Source: Luteimonas deserti (lineage in GTDB: Bacteria; Pseudomonadota; Gammaproteobacteria; Xanthomonadales; Xanthomonadaceae). From it: DNA of 64,000 nt. The notes beneath the pieces are model-generated. The model was not told the origin of the DNA. It worked only from the letters and a program-made list of their open reading frames with translations, and made no database searches. Both the position numbers and the translations under genes were made by a program. Every line of letters begins with the position of its first letter. The first letter of the stretch is position 1. The stretch covers positions 124,001-188,000 of the forward strand of contig NZ_JACCJZ010000017.1 in the NCBI RefSeq assembly GCF_013425765.1, given 5' to 3'. This document shows positions 34,987 through 47,674 of the stretch, one piece after another.

Positions 34987-36075
34987 ATGGCCAAGGTGCG
35001 GTTCGATGGAGTGCGCAAGGTCTATCCCAACGGCCACGTGGGCGTCGCCGGTGCGAGCTTCGAGGTGGCCGATGGCGAACTGCTGGTGCTGGTGGGGCCG
35101 TCGGGCTGCGGCAAGTCGACCCTGCTGCGCATGGTGGCCGGACTGGAGGCGATCAGCGACGGCACCCTGGCGATCGGCGAGCGCGTGGTCAACGACGTGG
35201 CGCCCAAGGACCGCGACATCGCGATGGTGTTCCAGAGTTACGCGCTCTATCCGCACATGAGCGTGCGCGAGAATCTCGCCTTCGGCCTCAAGCTGCGTGG
35301 CCAGCCGCGCGCCACCGTGGATGCGCGCGTGACGGAGGCCGCCGCGATGCTCGAACTCGAGGCCGTGCTCGACCGCAAGCCGGGCCAGTTGTCCGGCGGG
35401 CAGCGGCAGCGGGTGGCGCTGGGGCGGGCACTGGTGCGCCAGCCGCAGGTCTTCCTGCTCGACGAGCCTCTGTCCAACCTCGATGCCAAGCTGCGCGCCG
35501 GCATGCGCGTGGAGATCGCCCGGCTGCACCGCCAGCTGGGCACCACGATGATCTACGTCACCCACGACCAGATCGAGGCGATGACCCTCGGCCAGCGCAT
35601 CGTGGTGTTGCGCGATGGCGAGATCCAGCAGATCGACGCACCGATGGCGCTGTACGAGCGGCCGGCGAACCTGTTCGTGGCCACCTTCCTCGGAAGCCCG
35701 TCGATGAACGTGCTGCGCGGTGATCTGGTCCGCCACGGACGGCTCTGGCAGTTCGAGACCAGCGACGACCTCCGGCTGCGTTTCGGCGAGGCCGGCCTCC
35801 CCGACGCCTGGGACGGCCGCACGGTGGATATCGGCATCCGCCCCGAACACCTGGTTCCGGTCGGGACTGCCGAGGCCACACTGGCGCCGGTGGTCGAGGT
35901 GGTCGAGCCGGTCGGCAGCGAGGTGTTCGTCAATCTGCGCCTCGGACCGCACGCGCTGGTCGCGCGGCTGCCGCCCGACCGTGTGCCTGTGGTCGGTGAG
36001 ACGCTGGGGCTGTTCGTGCCTGCCGGGCAGGTGCACGTGTTCGACGCGACCACCGGCGAGCGCCTGCTGCGCTAG
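34987..36075 (+). CDS. sugar ABC transporter ATP-binding protein (MsmK/UgpC/MalK type)
   Basis: 362-residue ATPase: Walker A GPSGCGKS at 38-45, Q-loop in MVFQSYALYPHMSV, signature LSGGQRQRVALGRAL, Walker B VFLLDEPLSNLDAKLR, and a C-terminal TOBE/MalK-type regulatory domain from about 240. ATG 34987 has CGGGA about 6 nt upstream and starts the family sequence MAKVRFDGVRKVY. It has no permease neighbours and probably energises the permeases at 22367-24096, with which it shares the operator. Such ATPases often serve several sugar importers. Confidence 0.93.
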   Translation: MAKVRFDGVRKVYPNGHVGVAGASFEVADGELLVLVGPSGCGKSTLLRMVAGLEAISDGTLAIGERVVNDVAPKDRDIAMVFQSYALYPHMSVRENLAFGLKLRGQPRATVDARVTEAAAMLELEAVLDRKPGQLSGGQRQRVALGRALVRQPQVFLLDEPLSNLDAKLRAGMRVEIARLHRQLGTTMIYVTHDQIEAMTLGQRIVVLRDGEIQQIDAPMALYERPANLFVATFLGSPSMNVLRGDLVRHGRLWQFETSDDLRLRFGEAGLPDAWDGRTVDIGIRPEHLVPVGTAEATLAPVVEVVEPVGSEVFVNLRLGPHALVARLPPDRVPVVGETLGLFVPAGQVHVFDATTGERLLR

Positions 36076-36113
36076 GCCGGGGCTGCCGGGCCACGGCCGG
36101 TCCATCGCCTCGC

Positions 36114-36119
36114 TATACT
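36114..36119 (+). promoter_or_regulatory. possible -10 box of smc
   Basis: TATACT in the 180-bp gap before smc, giving a leader of about 130 nt. No good -35 was seen, so this is tentative. Confidence 0.35.
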
Positions 36120-36255
36120 GGCCGCTTGCGCCCGCCGAGGGGCCGGACTTCCAGTGGAATCAATCGCTTGGGAGTTGCCCGGCCCGGGCGCGGACCGTTT
36201 CACCGCCGCTCCACGACCGGCGCCGATGTCGGCGCCAGAGGCCCAAGACGCACGC

Positions 36256-39200
36256 ATGCGCCTGTCCACGATCAAGCTCGCCGGTTTCAAATCCTTCGTC
36301 GATCCGACCACCCTGCACCTGCCGACCAACATGACCGGCGTGGTGGGGCCGAACGGCTGCGGCAAGTCGAACATCATCGACGCGGTGCGCTGGGTGATGG
36401 GCGAATCCTCGGCCAGCCGGCTGCGCGGCGATTCGCTGACCGACGTGATCTTCGCCGGTTCCACCGCGCGCAAGCCGGTGTCGCAGGCGATGGTCGAGCT
36501 GATCTTCGACAACAGCGACCACACCATCCAGGGCGAATACGCCGCGTTCAACGAGATCTCGGTCAAGCGCACGGTCAGCCGCGACGGGCAGAGCGGCTAT
36601 TACCTCAACGGCACCAAGTGCCGGCGCCGCGACATCACCGACCTGTTCCTGGGCACCGGCCTCGGTCCGCGCAGCTACTCGATCATCGAGCAGGGCATGA
36701 TCAGCCAGGTCATCGACGCCAAGCCCGAGGAGCTGCGGGTCTATCTCGAGGAAGCCGCCGGTATCTCCAAGTACAAGGAGCGCCGCAAGGAAACCGAGAC
36801 CCGCATCCGCCACACCCGCGAGAACCTCGATCGCCTCGGCGACCTGCGCGAGGAAGTCGGCAAGCAGCTGCAGCATCTCGCGCGTCAGGCCAAACAGGCC
36901 GAGCAGTACACCGCGATCCAGACCGAGCGGAAGATCCGTGATGCCGAGTGGCGCGCTCTGGAATGGCGCACGCTGGACGCGCGCCTGCAGGCGCTGCGCG
37001 AAGGCCTGGCGCAGGAGGAGACCAAGCTCGAGCAGATCATTGCCGAGCAGCGCGAGGCCGAGCGCGAACTCGAGACCGGACGCGAGCGGCGCCACGACGC
37101 AGCGGAAGCCCTGAACCGCGCCCAGGCCGAGAGTTACGAGGTCAGCGGCGCCCTGGCGCGGATCGAGCAGCAGATCCAGCACCAGCGCGAACTGTCCTCG
37201 CGCCTGCTCAAGGCCCGTGACGAGGCCCAGGCCCAGCTCAGCGAGATCGGCGCCCATATCGACCAGGACCAGCAACGCCTGGATGCCCTGCACGCGAGCA
37301 TCGCCGACGCCGAGCCGCGTCTGTCCCAGCTGCAGGACGACGACGCCGTGCGCCAGGACGCGCTGCGCGACGCCGAAACCGCGCTCGCGGACTGGCAGGC
37401 CCGCTGGGAAGCGCACAACCGCGATCAGGGCGAGGCCGCACGGGCCGGGGACGTCGAGCGCACGCGGGTCGATTATCTCGACCGGCAGGCGCTGGAAGCC
37501 GAGCGGCGCCGCGAGCAGCTGCAGTCCGAGCGCGCGAGCCTGGACATCGAGGCGCTCGCCGAGGCGCTCGCCGACATCCGGCTGCGCCACGAGGACCAGA
37601 CGCTCTCCGTCGAGGCTTTGGGGGAGACGCTGGAGATCCGCAGGGCGGCGGCCCTCGAACTCGAGGACGCGCAGCGGCGGGCCCAGGAGGCGATCTCCGG
37701 CGTGCGCAAGCGGGCGCAGGAATCCCGCGGCCGGCTCGCCTCGTTGGAGACCCTGCAGCACGCCGCGCTCGGGCAGGAGCAGGGCGCTGCGGTGGAATGG
37801 CTGCGCCGGCGCGGTCTCGACTCGGCGGCGCGTGTGGGTGAGCGCCTGCGCGTGGAGGCCGGTTGGGAGTTCGCGGTGGAGAGCGCGCTCGGCCAGCTGA
37901 TCGAGGGCGTGCTGGTCGGCGATGGCGCGGTACCGGCGGATCTGGTCGACGCGCTTTCGGATCTCGGCGAGAGCCGGCTGGCGCTCGTGGCGGGCGCGGA
38001 CGGCGCCGAGACATTCGCGCCCACCTCGCTCGCCGCGCTGGTCCAGGGGCCACTGGCGATCCGCCGCCTGCTCGCGCGGCTGCACGTGGCCGACACCCTG
38101 GCCGATGCGCGCGCGCTGCAGGGCACGCTCGACGAGGGCGATTCGGTCATCACCCGCACCGGCGAGCGGCTCGGTGCCGGCTGGGTGCGGGTGTCGCGCT
38201 CGGGCGCGGCCAAGCAGGGGGCACTGCTGCGCGAGCGCGAGATCCAGGCGCTGCGCGCCCAGATCGACACCCTGCAGGACGAGGAACACACGCTGGAGGC
38301 GCAGATCGCGGACGGCCGCGATCGTCTGCTCGCCGCCGAGCAGGCGCGCGAGGAAGCGCAGCGGGCCGTGCATCTCGCGCATCGCGCGGTGTCGGAGCTG
38401 GCCGGGCAGGTCCAGAGCCACCAAGGACGGGTCGAAGCCGCGCGAACGCGGATCGAGCGGATCGATGGCGAGCTCGCGCAGCTGGCCGAAACCCTGGACG
38501 CGGCCACCCGGCAGGCCCGCGAGGCACGGACGCGGCTGGAGGACACGGTCGATCGCATGGGCGAGTTCGAGTCCGCGCGCGTCGCGCTGGAGCAGGCGCG
38601 ACGGCAGCTGGGCGAAGCCCGGGACCAGGCCCGCGCCGCGGCACGCGAATCGCGTGATACCGCGCATGCGCTGGCGCTCACCCTCGAATCGCAGCGTGCC
38701 CAGGTCGCGTCGCTGACCCAGGCTCTTGCGCGCATGGGTGGGCAGCGCGGCCAGCTCGACAGCCGGCTGGACGAGCTTTCGGCGCAGCTCGCCGGCGGCG
38801 ATTCACCGGTCGAGGCGCTGGAACAGCAGCGCCAGGTCGCACTGGACGAGCGGGTGCGCACCGAGCGCGCGCTGGCCGAGGCCCGCTCGACGCTCGAAGG
38901 CATCGACAACGAACTGCGGACCTTCGAGCAGGTGCGCCAGCAGCGCGACGCCCAGGCCCTCACCCAGCGCGAGGCCATCGGCCAGCGTCGGCTCGACCAG
39001 CAGGCCCTGGTCATCGCGGCCGACCAGCTCGCCGCCTCGGTGGTCGAGGCCGGCTTCGTGGTCGAGGACGTACTCAACGGCCTCGACGATTCGGCCAATG
39101 CGAAAGAGTGGGAAAAGATCGTCACCGACTTCGATGCGCGCCTGCGCCGGCTGGAGCCGGTGAATCTCGCCGCGATCGCGGAACACGCCGAAGCCGCGCA

Positions 39201-39768
39201 GCGCAAGGAGTATCTGGACGCCCAGGACGCCGACCTCACCTCCGCCCTGGAGACGCTCGAGGAGGCCATCCGCAAGATCGACCGCGAGACCCGGGGCCGC
39301 TTCAAGGACACCTTCGACAAGGTCAACGCCGGCGTACAGGCGCTGTACCCGCGCCTGTTCGGCGGCGGGCATGCCTATCTCGAGCTGACCGGCGACGATC
39401 TGCTCGACACCGGCGTGGCGATCATGGCGCGCCCGCCGGGCAAGCGCGTGTCCAACATCTCGCTGCTCTCGGGCGGCGAGAAGGCGATGACCGCGGTCGC
39501 GCTGGTGTTCTCGATCTTCCAGCTCAATCCGGCGCCGTTCTGCCTGCTCGACGAAGTGGACGCGCCACTCGACGAGGCCAATGTCGGTCGCTTCACCGCG
39601 ATGGTGCGCGAGATGAGCGAGCAGGTGCAGTTCCTGTTCGTCAGCCACAACAAGGCGACGATGGAAGCCGCATCCCAGCTCAGCGGCGTTACCATGCGCG
39701 AGCCGGGCGTCAGTCGCCTGGTGTCGGTGGATCTCGCCGAAGCCGCGCGTCTGGCCGGCGCCGCCTAG
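36256..39768 (+). CDS. smc: chromosome segregation protein SMC
   Basis: 1170-residue SMC ATPase, core of the condensin whose partners ScpA and ScpB are encoded at 12-14 kb. N-terminal Walker A GPNGCGKS at 31-38 and SRLRGDSLTDVIFAG; two long coiled coils (about 170-500 and 660-1000) flanking a hinge near 500-660; the C-terminal head with LSGGEKAMTAVAL and FCLLDEVDAPLDEAN. ATG 36256 (MRLSTIKLAGFKSF) is the family start; in-frame codons upstream at 36154 and 36226 give no homology. It is followed by zipA and probably co-transcribed. Confidence 0.96.
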   Translation: MRLSTIKLAGFKSFVDPTTLHLPTNMTGVVGPNGCGKSNIIDAVRWVMGESSASRLRGDSLTDVIFAGSTARKPVSQAMVELIFDNSDHTIQGEYAAFNEISVKRTVSRDGQSGYYLNGTKCRRRDITDLFLGTGLGPRSYSIIEQGMISQVIDAKPEELRVYLEEAAGISKYKERRKETETRIRHTRENLDRLGDLREEVGKQLQHLARQAKQAEQYTAIQTERKIRDAEWRALEWRTLDARLQALREGLAQEETKLEQIIAEQREAERELETGRERRHDAAEALNRAQAESYEVSGALARIEQQIQHQRELSSRLLKARDEAQAQLSEIGAHIDQDQQRLDALHASIADAEPRLSQLQDDDAVRQDALRDAETALADWQARWEAHNRDQGEAARAGDVERTRVDYLDRQALEAERRREQLQSERASLDIEALAEALADIRLRHEDQTLSVEALGETLEIRRAAALELEDAQRRAQEAISGVRKRAQESRGRLASLETLQHAALGQEQGAAVEWLRRRGLDSAARVGERLRVEAGWEFAVESALGQLIEGVLVGDGAVPADLVDALSDLGESRLALVAGADGAETFAPTSLAALVQGPLAIRRLLARLHVADTLADARALQGTLDEGDSVITRTGERLGAGWVRVSRSGAAKQGALLREREIQALRAQIDTLQDEEHTLEAQIADGRDRLLAAEQAREEAQRAVHLAHRAVSELAGQVQSHQGRVEAARTRIERIDGELAQLAETLDAATRQAREARTRLEDTVDRMGEFESARVALEQARRQLGEARDQARAAARESRDTAHALALTLESQRAQVASLTQALARMGGQRGQLDSRLDELSAQLAGGDSPVEALEQQRQVALDERVRTERALAEARSTLEGIDNELRTFEQVRQQRDAQALTQREAIGQRRLDQQALVIAADQLAASVVEAGFVVEDVLNGLDDSANAKEWEKIVTDFDARLRRLEPVNLAAIAEHAEAAQRKEYLDAQDADLTSALETLEEAIRKIDRETRGRFKDTFDKVNAGVQALYPRLFGGGHAYLELTGDDLLDTGVAIMARPPGKRVSNISLLSGGEKAMTAVALVFSIFQLNPAPFCLLDEVDAPLDEANVGRFTAMVREMSEQVQFLFVSHNKATMEAASQLSGVTMREPGVSRLVSVDLAEAARLAGAA

Positions 39769-39897
39769 GGCCTGTCATGATGTCGCGCGCCATGCGAGCG
39801 GCATCGGTCGACGCCCCCGGCGGCAGGGTGGCGTGTCCTGTGCCTGCGACGCTGCCGTCCGCTGCCCGGATGGCTCATGAACCAACTGACAGGCCCT
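39767..39897. repeat. 11-bp inverted repeat bracketing the smc-zipA gap
   Basis: AGGGCCTGTCA at 39767-39777, on the smc stop codon, is exactly complementary to TGACAGGCCCT at 39887-39897, just before the zipA ribosome site (GAGGAG, 39898). A 109-nt loop could form in the message. Function unknown. Confidence 0.5.
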
Positions 39898-39913
39898 GAG
39901 GAGAACCCCGCGA

Positions 39914-40660
39914 ATGTCTGACGAGTGGATGCTGCGGATCGGAATCATCGTCGCCGGCGCGCTGCTGATGGCCGCGATCTGGTATTTCGGCACGCGTCCG
40001 CGCGGCGGGCAGGGGCGGCGCGTGGTCAGCGACGACGATGCGCGCGTGGAACCCACGCTCGGCGCCCAGCTCGAGCGCGACCTCGGCGAGGCCGGCGTGC
40101 CGCGCGAGGCGGGCGAGGGGGACACCGTGCAGGCGGAGATGGATCTGCTCGACCAGACCGTCGGCTCCGTGTCGCCCAACAGTGAGCTCGGCAAGCGCAA
40201 CTCGGACGACTTCGACAAGATCGTCACCCTGTACATCGCCGCGCGCGCCGGCAATGTTCTGCGCGGCCCGGATATCGTGGTCGCCGCCGAGAAGACCGGG
40301 CTGACCTACGGCCATATGAACGTGTTCCACCGCCTCGTCGACGGCCATCCCGAGCGGGGGCCGATCTTCAGCGTGGCCAACATCCGCAGCCCCGGCAGCT
40401 TCGAGATGGCCGAGATCCAGTCGCTCGAAACCCCGGCGATCGCGTTCTTCCTGACCCTGCCCGCACCGGTGCGGGCGCTCGATGCCTGGGACGCGATGCT
40501 GCCGACCGCCGAGCGTATGGCCGAACTGCTCAACGGCGTGCTGCTGGACGAACAGCGCAACGCGCTCGGCCGCCAGCGGGTCGCGGGGCTGCGCGACGAA
40601 CTGCGCAGCTGGGACCGCGAGCACGACGTGCCACCGGTGACGCGCAGCCCGCGCTGGTGA
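39914..40660 (+). CDS. zipA: cell division protein ZipA
   Basis: 248-residue inner-membrane protein that tethers FtsZ to the membrane at the septum. One N-terminal transmembrane segment (about residues 8-26), a short charged linker (about 30-100), then the FtsZ-binding ZipA domain with LYIAARAGNVLRGPDIVVAAEKTGL and MNVFHR. The linker is much shorter than in E. coli. GAGGAG lies 9 nt before ATG. The order smc-zipA-ligA is conserved in xanthomonads, here interrupted by the small VOC gene. Confidence 0.93.
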   Translation: MSDEWMLRIGIIVAGALLMAAIWYFGTRPRGGQGRRVVSDDDARVEPTLGAQLERDLGEAGVPREAGEGDTVQAEMDLLDQTVGSVSPNSELGKRNSDDFDKIVTLYIAARAGNVLRGPDIVVAAEKTGLTYGHMNVFHRLVDGHPERGPIFSVANIRSPGSFEMAEIQSLETPAIAFFLTLPAPVRALDAWDAMLPTAERMAELLNGVLLDEQRNALGRQRVAGLRDELRSWDREHDVPPVTRSPRW

Positions 40661-40670
40661 GTCCCGGCCG

Positions 40671-41081
40671 GTGGCGATCCTCGGCATCAGCCACCTGACG
40701 TTCCTGGTGCGCGATCTCGAGCGCACCGCGCGCCTGCTCGTCGAAGGGCTCGGCGCCCGCGAGGTCTACGACAGCGGTGACCGGCCGTACTCGCTGTCAC
40801 GCGAGAAGTTCTTCGAGCTCGGCGGCGTGTGGATCGCGACGATGGAGGGCGAGCCGCCCGCCGAGCGCAGTTACCGCCATGTCGCGTTCCAGGTGGCCGC
40901 CGGCGATCTGCCCGGCTACCGCAGGCGGCTCGAGAGCCTCGGTGTCGACATCCGCCCGCCGAGGCCGCGGATCGAAGGCGAGGGCCAGTCGCTGTACTTC
41001 CACGATTTCGACAACCACCTGTTCGAACTGCACACCGGCACGCTGGCATCGCGGCTCGCCGCCTACGCCTCGACCCCGTAG
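40671..41081 (+). CDS. FosX-like VOC-family protein (putative fosfomycin epoxide hydrolase)
   Basis: 136-residue VOC-superfamily metalloenzyme very close in pattern to FosX, which opens fosfomycin's epoxide with water. The metal ligands would be H8 (ISHLTF), H70 (YRHVAF) and E119 (LFELHTG). E45 (SLSREKFFELGG) lines up with the catalytic Glu44 of listerial FosX, a residue that separates FosX from the thiol transferases FosA/FosB. The segment FHDFDNHLFELHTGTL is also FosX-like. It starts with GTG 10 bp after zipA. Activity on fosfomycin is inferred; chromosomal FosX relatives may have other epoxide substrates. Confidence 0.75.
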   Translation: MAILGISHLTFLVRDLERTARLLVEGLGAREVYDSGDRPYSLSREKFFELGGVWIATMEGEPPAERSYRHVAFQVAAGDLPGYRRRLESLGVDIRPPRPRIEGEGQSLYFHDFDNHLFELHTGTLASRLAAYASTP

Positions 41082-41109
41082 GCGCGCATCCGTACGCCCG
41101 CTTGCAGGC

Positions 41110-44927
<3,818 letters not shown>

Positions 44928-45031
44928 GCGCGCGCGGGACTGCGTCTAGCGTCGGGGAATCGAGTGTCGTCATCCCGGGGATTCAACAGACGCACGCCTG
45001 CTGCGTGGGGCATCCGCTCGATACTGATCTT

Positions 45032-45089
45032 GCTTTTCGGTTTCCGCTTCGGCTTCGGCACTGGCCCTGGCTTTCGCTCTGGCTTTCAG
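45032..45089 (+). repeat. left hexanucleotide tract of element copy 2
   Basis: Degenerate units GCTTTT, GCTTCG, GGCCCT and GCTCTG, pyrimidine-rich on the plus strand, in the same position relative to the arm as the tract at 1361-1436. Confidence 0.7.
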
Positions 45090-45646
45090 TTTTTGACTTG
45101 AATCGAGCCGTAGAGCGAGCCGAGCATCGCAGGGCGGCGGGGTCGAAGAGCAGCCCATGTTGGAGCGCAGCGAGTTTGGGCTGCGGAACCGTGAAGGTCC
45201 CAATGTGCCCCGTCGCCCGAGAAGCGCAGGGGACCGCCGCGGCTGTATCGCGGCGGATCGCGTCCGGCGAAGACGGTTTTGCTTACTTTTGCCAAGACAA
45301 AAGTAAGCCGCGCGACAGCGCGGGAGCCCTGTCTTTGATCTTCGCTCCCGCGTTTGATCCATTGTTTTTTGTAAGGAAGATCAGAGTCGCAAAGCGACAA
45401 GCAAAGAGGCTTGAGCAAGTGCAAGGCTTTCGCCCGCTGCGCGTGCGAGTCCCTTTTGGAGGGACCCAAAAGGAACCAAAAGGTCCCTTCGCCGGACGCG
45501 AGCCGATGCGATGAAGCCGCATCGGTCCCCTGTGCTCCTCGCCTGACGTGGCACGCAGCCCAAACTCGCTGCGCTCAAACATGGGCTGCTCTTCGGCCAC
45601 GCCAGGCTCCGGTGCTCGGCTCGCTCTACGGCTCGATTCAGATCAA

Positions 45647-45713
45647 GAGCTGGAAGCCAAAGCCAAAGCCAAAGCGAAAACGGGAGCTGGAGCTGGAGCC
45701 GAATCTGAGACCA
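45647..45713 (+). repeat. right hexanucleotide tract of element copy 2
   Basis: Units AAGCCA, AAGCGA and GAGCTG repeated, purine-rich on the plus strand. The position matches that of the (CAGAGC)n tract of copy 1, with a different hexamer, so the tracts have diverged or been re-expanded independently. Confidence 0.7.
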
Positions 45714-45883
45714 GAACAAGATCAAGATGGATTCTCGCCTGACCAGACGTACGTCTGTTGAAAGCCGCGGGAATGACGGATTCTGCAAGCTGGCCGTAAG
45801 CCTCTTCGACGAGCGCGCGCCCAGCGGCGTTAGGTGCAGGAGGCCACACCAATCCCAACAACAGCAATCCAACATCCCCGATC

Positions 45884-45889
45884 TACAAT
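45884..45889 (+). promoter_or_regulatory. mtnA -10 box, leaderless arrangement
   Basis: TACAAT, 6 nt, ATG, with no ribosome binding site. Same geometry as ligA and uup. Confidence 0.65.
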
Positions 45890-45895
45890 GCGCCC

Positions 45896-46954
45896 ATGAC
45901 CACATCCCCCTTCGACTTCGACCGCTACGACCACATCCGCCCGATCCTGTGGACCGGCGACACGCTCGAACTGCTGGACCAGCGCAAGTTGCCGTTCGTC
46001 GTCGAGCACGTGTCCTGCACCACCAGCGACGAGGTCGCGCAGGCGATCCACGCCTTGACCGTGCGCGGCGCGCCGGCGATCGGCATCGCCGCAGCCTGGG
46101 GCGCCGTGCTCGGCGCGCGCGACATCGAGGCTGATGATGGCGAGGCGGCGCTGATGAAGCTCGAACCCGCATTGCAGCGGCTCAATGCCGCGCGGCCGAC
46201 GGCGGTGAATCTCGCCTGGGCGCTCGCGCGCATGCGGCGCGTGCTGGCGACATCGGGTCCCGACTGGCGCGAGGTGCTGGCGCGCGAGGCGCAGGCGATC
46301 GCGGAAGAGGACCTGGCCGCGAACCGGCACATGGGTGCGCTCGGCGCCGAACTGATCGCGCCGGGCAGCGGCGTGCTGACCCATTGCAATACCGGCTCGC
46401 TGGCGACGGCCGGTTTCGGCACCGCGCTCGGGGTGATCCGCGCCGGCATGGCGCAGGGGCGCATCGGCAAGGTGTTTGCCGGCGAAACCCGACCGTGGCT
46501 GCAGGGCGCGCGCCTGACGGTGTGGGAGCTGCAGCAGGACGGGATCGACGCGACACTGATCGCGGACTCGGCGGCCTCGCATCTGATGAAGGGTGGCCTG
46601 GTGCACTGGGTTGTCGTCGGCGCCGACCGGATTTGCGCCAATGGCGATACCGCCAACAAGATCGGCACCTACCAGCTCGCGATCGCCGCACGCCACCACG
46701 GCGTCAAGGTCATGGTCGTGGCGCCGTCGTCGACCGTGGACATGGACACCGCGTCCGGCGATTTCATCGAGATCGAGCAGCGTGATCCGGGCGAGCTGTT
46801 CGGCGTGGGCGGCCACCGCACCGTCGCGGACGGGATCCAGGCCTGGAATCCGGTCTTCGACGTCACGCCCGGCAGCCTGATCGATGCGATCGTCACCGAG
46901 CGCGGGGTGGTCCTTGAGCCCACTGCGGAGTCGATGCGCGCCGTGTTGGGTTGA
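45896..46954 (+). CDS. mtnA: S-methyl-5-thioribose-1-phosphate isomerase
   Basis: Methionine-salvage enzyme converting methylthioribose 1-phosphate to methylthioribulose 1-phosphate. 352 residues of the MtnA/eIF2B-like family, with [13 protein letters not shown], catalytic Cys164 (HCNTGSLAT) and Asp244 ([19 protein letters not shown]). Other mtn genes are not in the window. The mRNA is probably leaderless. Confidence 0.95.
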   Translation: MTTSPFDFDRYDHIRPILWTGDTLELLDQRKLPFVVEHVSCTTSDEVAQAIHALTVRGAPAIGIAAAWGAVLGARDIEADDGEAALMKLEPALQRLNAARPTAVNLAWALARMRRVLATSGPDWREVLAREAQAIAEEDLAANRHMGALGAELIAPGSGVLTHCNTGSLATAGFGTALGVIRAGMAQGRIGKVFAGETRPWLQGARLTVWELQQDGIDATLIADSAASHLMKGGLVHWVVVGADRICANGDTANKIGTYQLAIAARHHGVKVMVVAPSSTVDMDTASGDFIEIEQRDPGELFGVGGHRTVADGIQAWNPVFDVTPGSLIDAIVTERGVVLEPTAESMRAVLG

Positions 46955-47674
46955 GCGCCCTCCCGCTGGAGCACGTCACGACCGGACCTGGCCGCGGGGT
47001 GCTGTGGCCACGGCCGGCGTGGACCGCTCGGAGCGCGTCCGCCGTGCGTGCCGCGCCGGGATTCGATGCGTCGGCGGCCGCACGCGACGTGACATCGCAG
47101 GGGCCGCGTCCGTGCGGCGCGCCGCGCACCGCGCACCGGGCTGGCACCGGCGCTCATACCGCATGGAACGCGAACGGGCTGCAGTGCGAGCGACCCGAGC
47201 GGTGCCCCCTTTCTTCGGCTGCGCAGATTCGAGGATTCGCGTCGGTTCGAGGCCAAACAGCTGCGTCGATGCCGGCCGCGTCCGCCGCCGGTGTGACCGC
47301 AGGCGGCTGACGCACATCGGGCTGTCGCGGAATCGAAACCCGGTTCGATCGGCGTGCCGCGAAGACGCATGCCCCGGAGACGCGGACGGTCGGGGTTGCG
47401 CGCGCGGGATGCATCGCGTGCCACCCATCTCCAGGCCGCTCTGGAAGCCAACGGCCTTCCGCGGAGCCCGAACATTGTGCCGATCATCGCAAACGCACCC
47501 AGCCGGAAAGTGCAAGTGCTTGTTTTTCAATTGGAAACCCTGGGCCTGACTGGGCGTTTGTGCTAAGATTTCCTGTCGTTTTGATCGCGTCGCCGGTGGC
47601 CGGTACGCGCAGCGCTGGCGGATGTCGCCGGCGCGGGAAAACCGGGCCGCGCAGACAGGATGCAAGCTCACTCG
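46955..47674. other. 720-bp intergenic gap; gyrA promoter near its end
   Basis: No gene is recognised in 46955-47500, which is very GC-rich and incoherent in all frames. Near 47510-47580 the sequence turns AT-richer. TGCTAAGAT at 47561-47569 is an extended -10 likely to serve gyrA, with a leader of about 100 nt. Confidence 0.45.
47561..47569 (+). promoter_or_regulatory. probable gyrA extended -10 promoter
   Basis: TGCTAAGAT (TGN plus TAAGAT) within a local AT-rich segment (47515-47580), the only such segment in the 720-bp gap. Confidence 0.45.

Larger units (their letters stand above)
44969..45777. repeat. dispersed long-palindrome element, copy 2
   Basis: Outermost inverted repeats: 44969-45000 and 45744-45777 (GTCAT...TTCAACAGACG). 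Inside lie hexamer tracts, then long arms with a perfect 27-bp inverted pair (45100-45126 with 45613-45639) and a 42-nt pair with one mismatch (45144-45185 with 45554-45595). The core 45260-45499 is bounded on both sides by GCGTCCGGCGAAG in inverted orientation. Within it are hairpins CTTACTTTTG/CAAAAGTAAG (45282-45307), CGCGGGAGC/GCTCCCGCG (45319-45352) and CCTTTTGG/CCAAAAGG (45452-45473). The core runs opposite to copy 1. No transposase is present. Function unknown. Confidence 0.82.
44928..45895. other. 968-bp gene-free stretch with palindromic element copy 2
   Basis: Between epmA and mtnA there is no credible gene. Open frames here are translations of the repeat element. The stretch holds element copy 2 with its flanking tracts and outer inverted repeats, and ends with the mtnA promoter. 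Confidence 0.75.

Noticed and set aside
45411-45761. Open frames on both strands within element copy 2
   Set aside because: They translate the inverted arms, differ from those in copy 1 by frameshifts and do not keep a common protein between copies.
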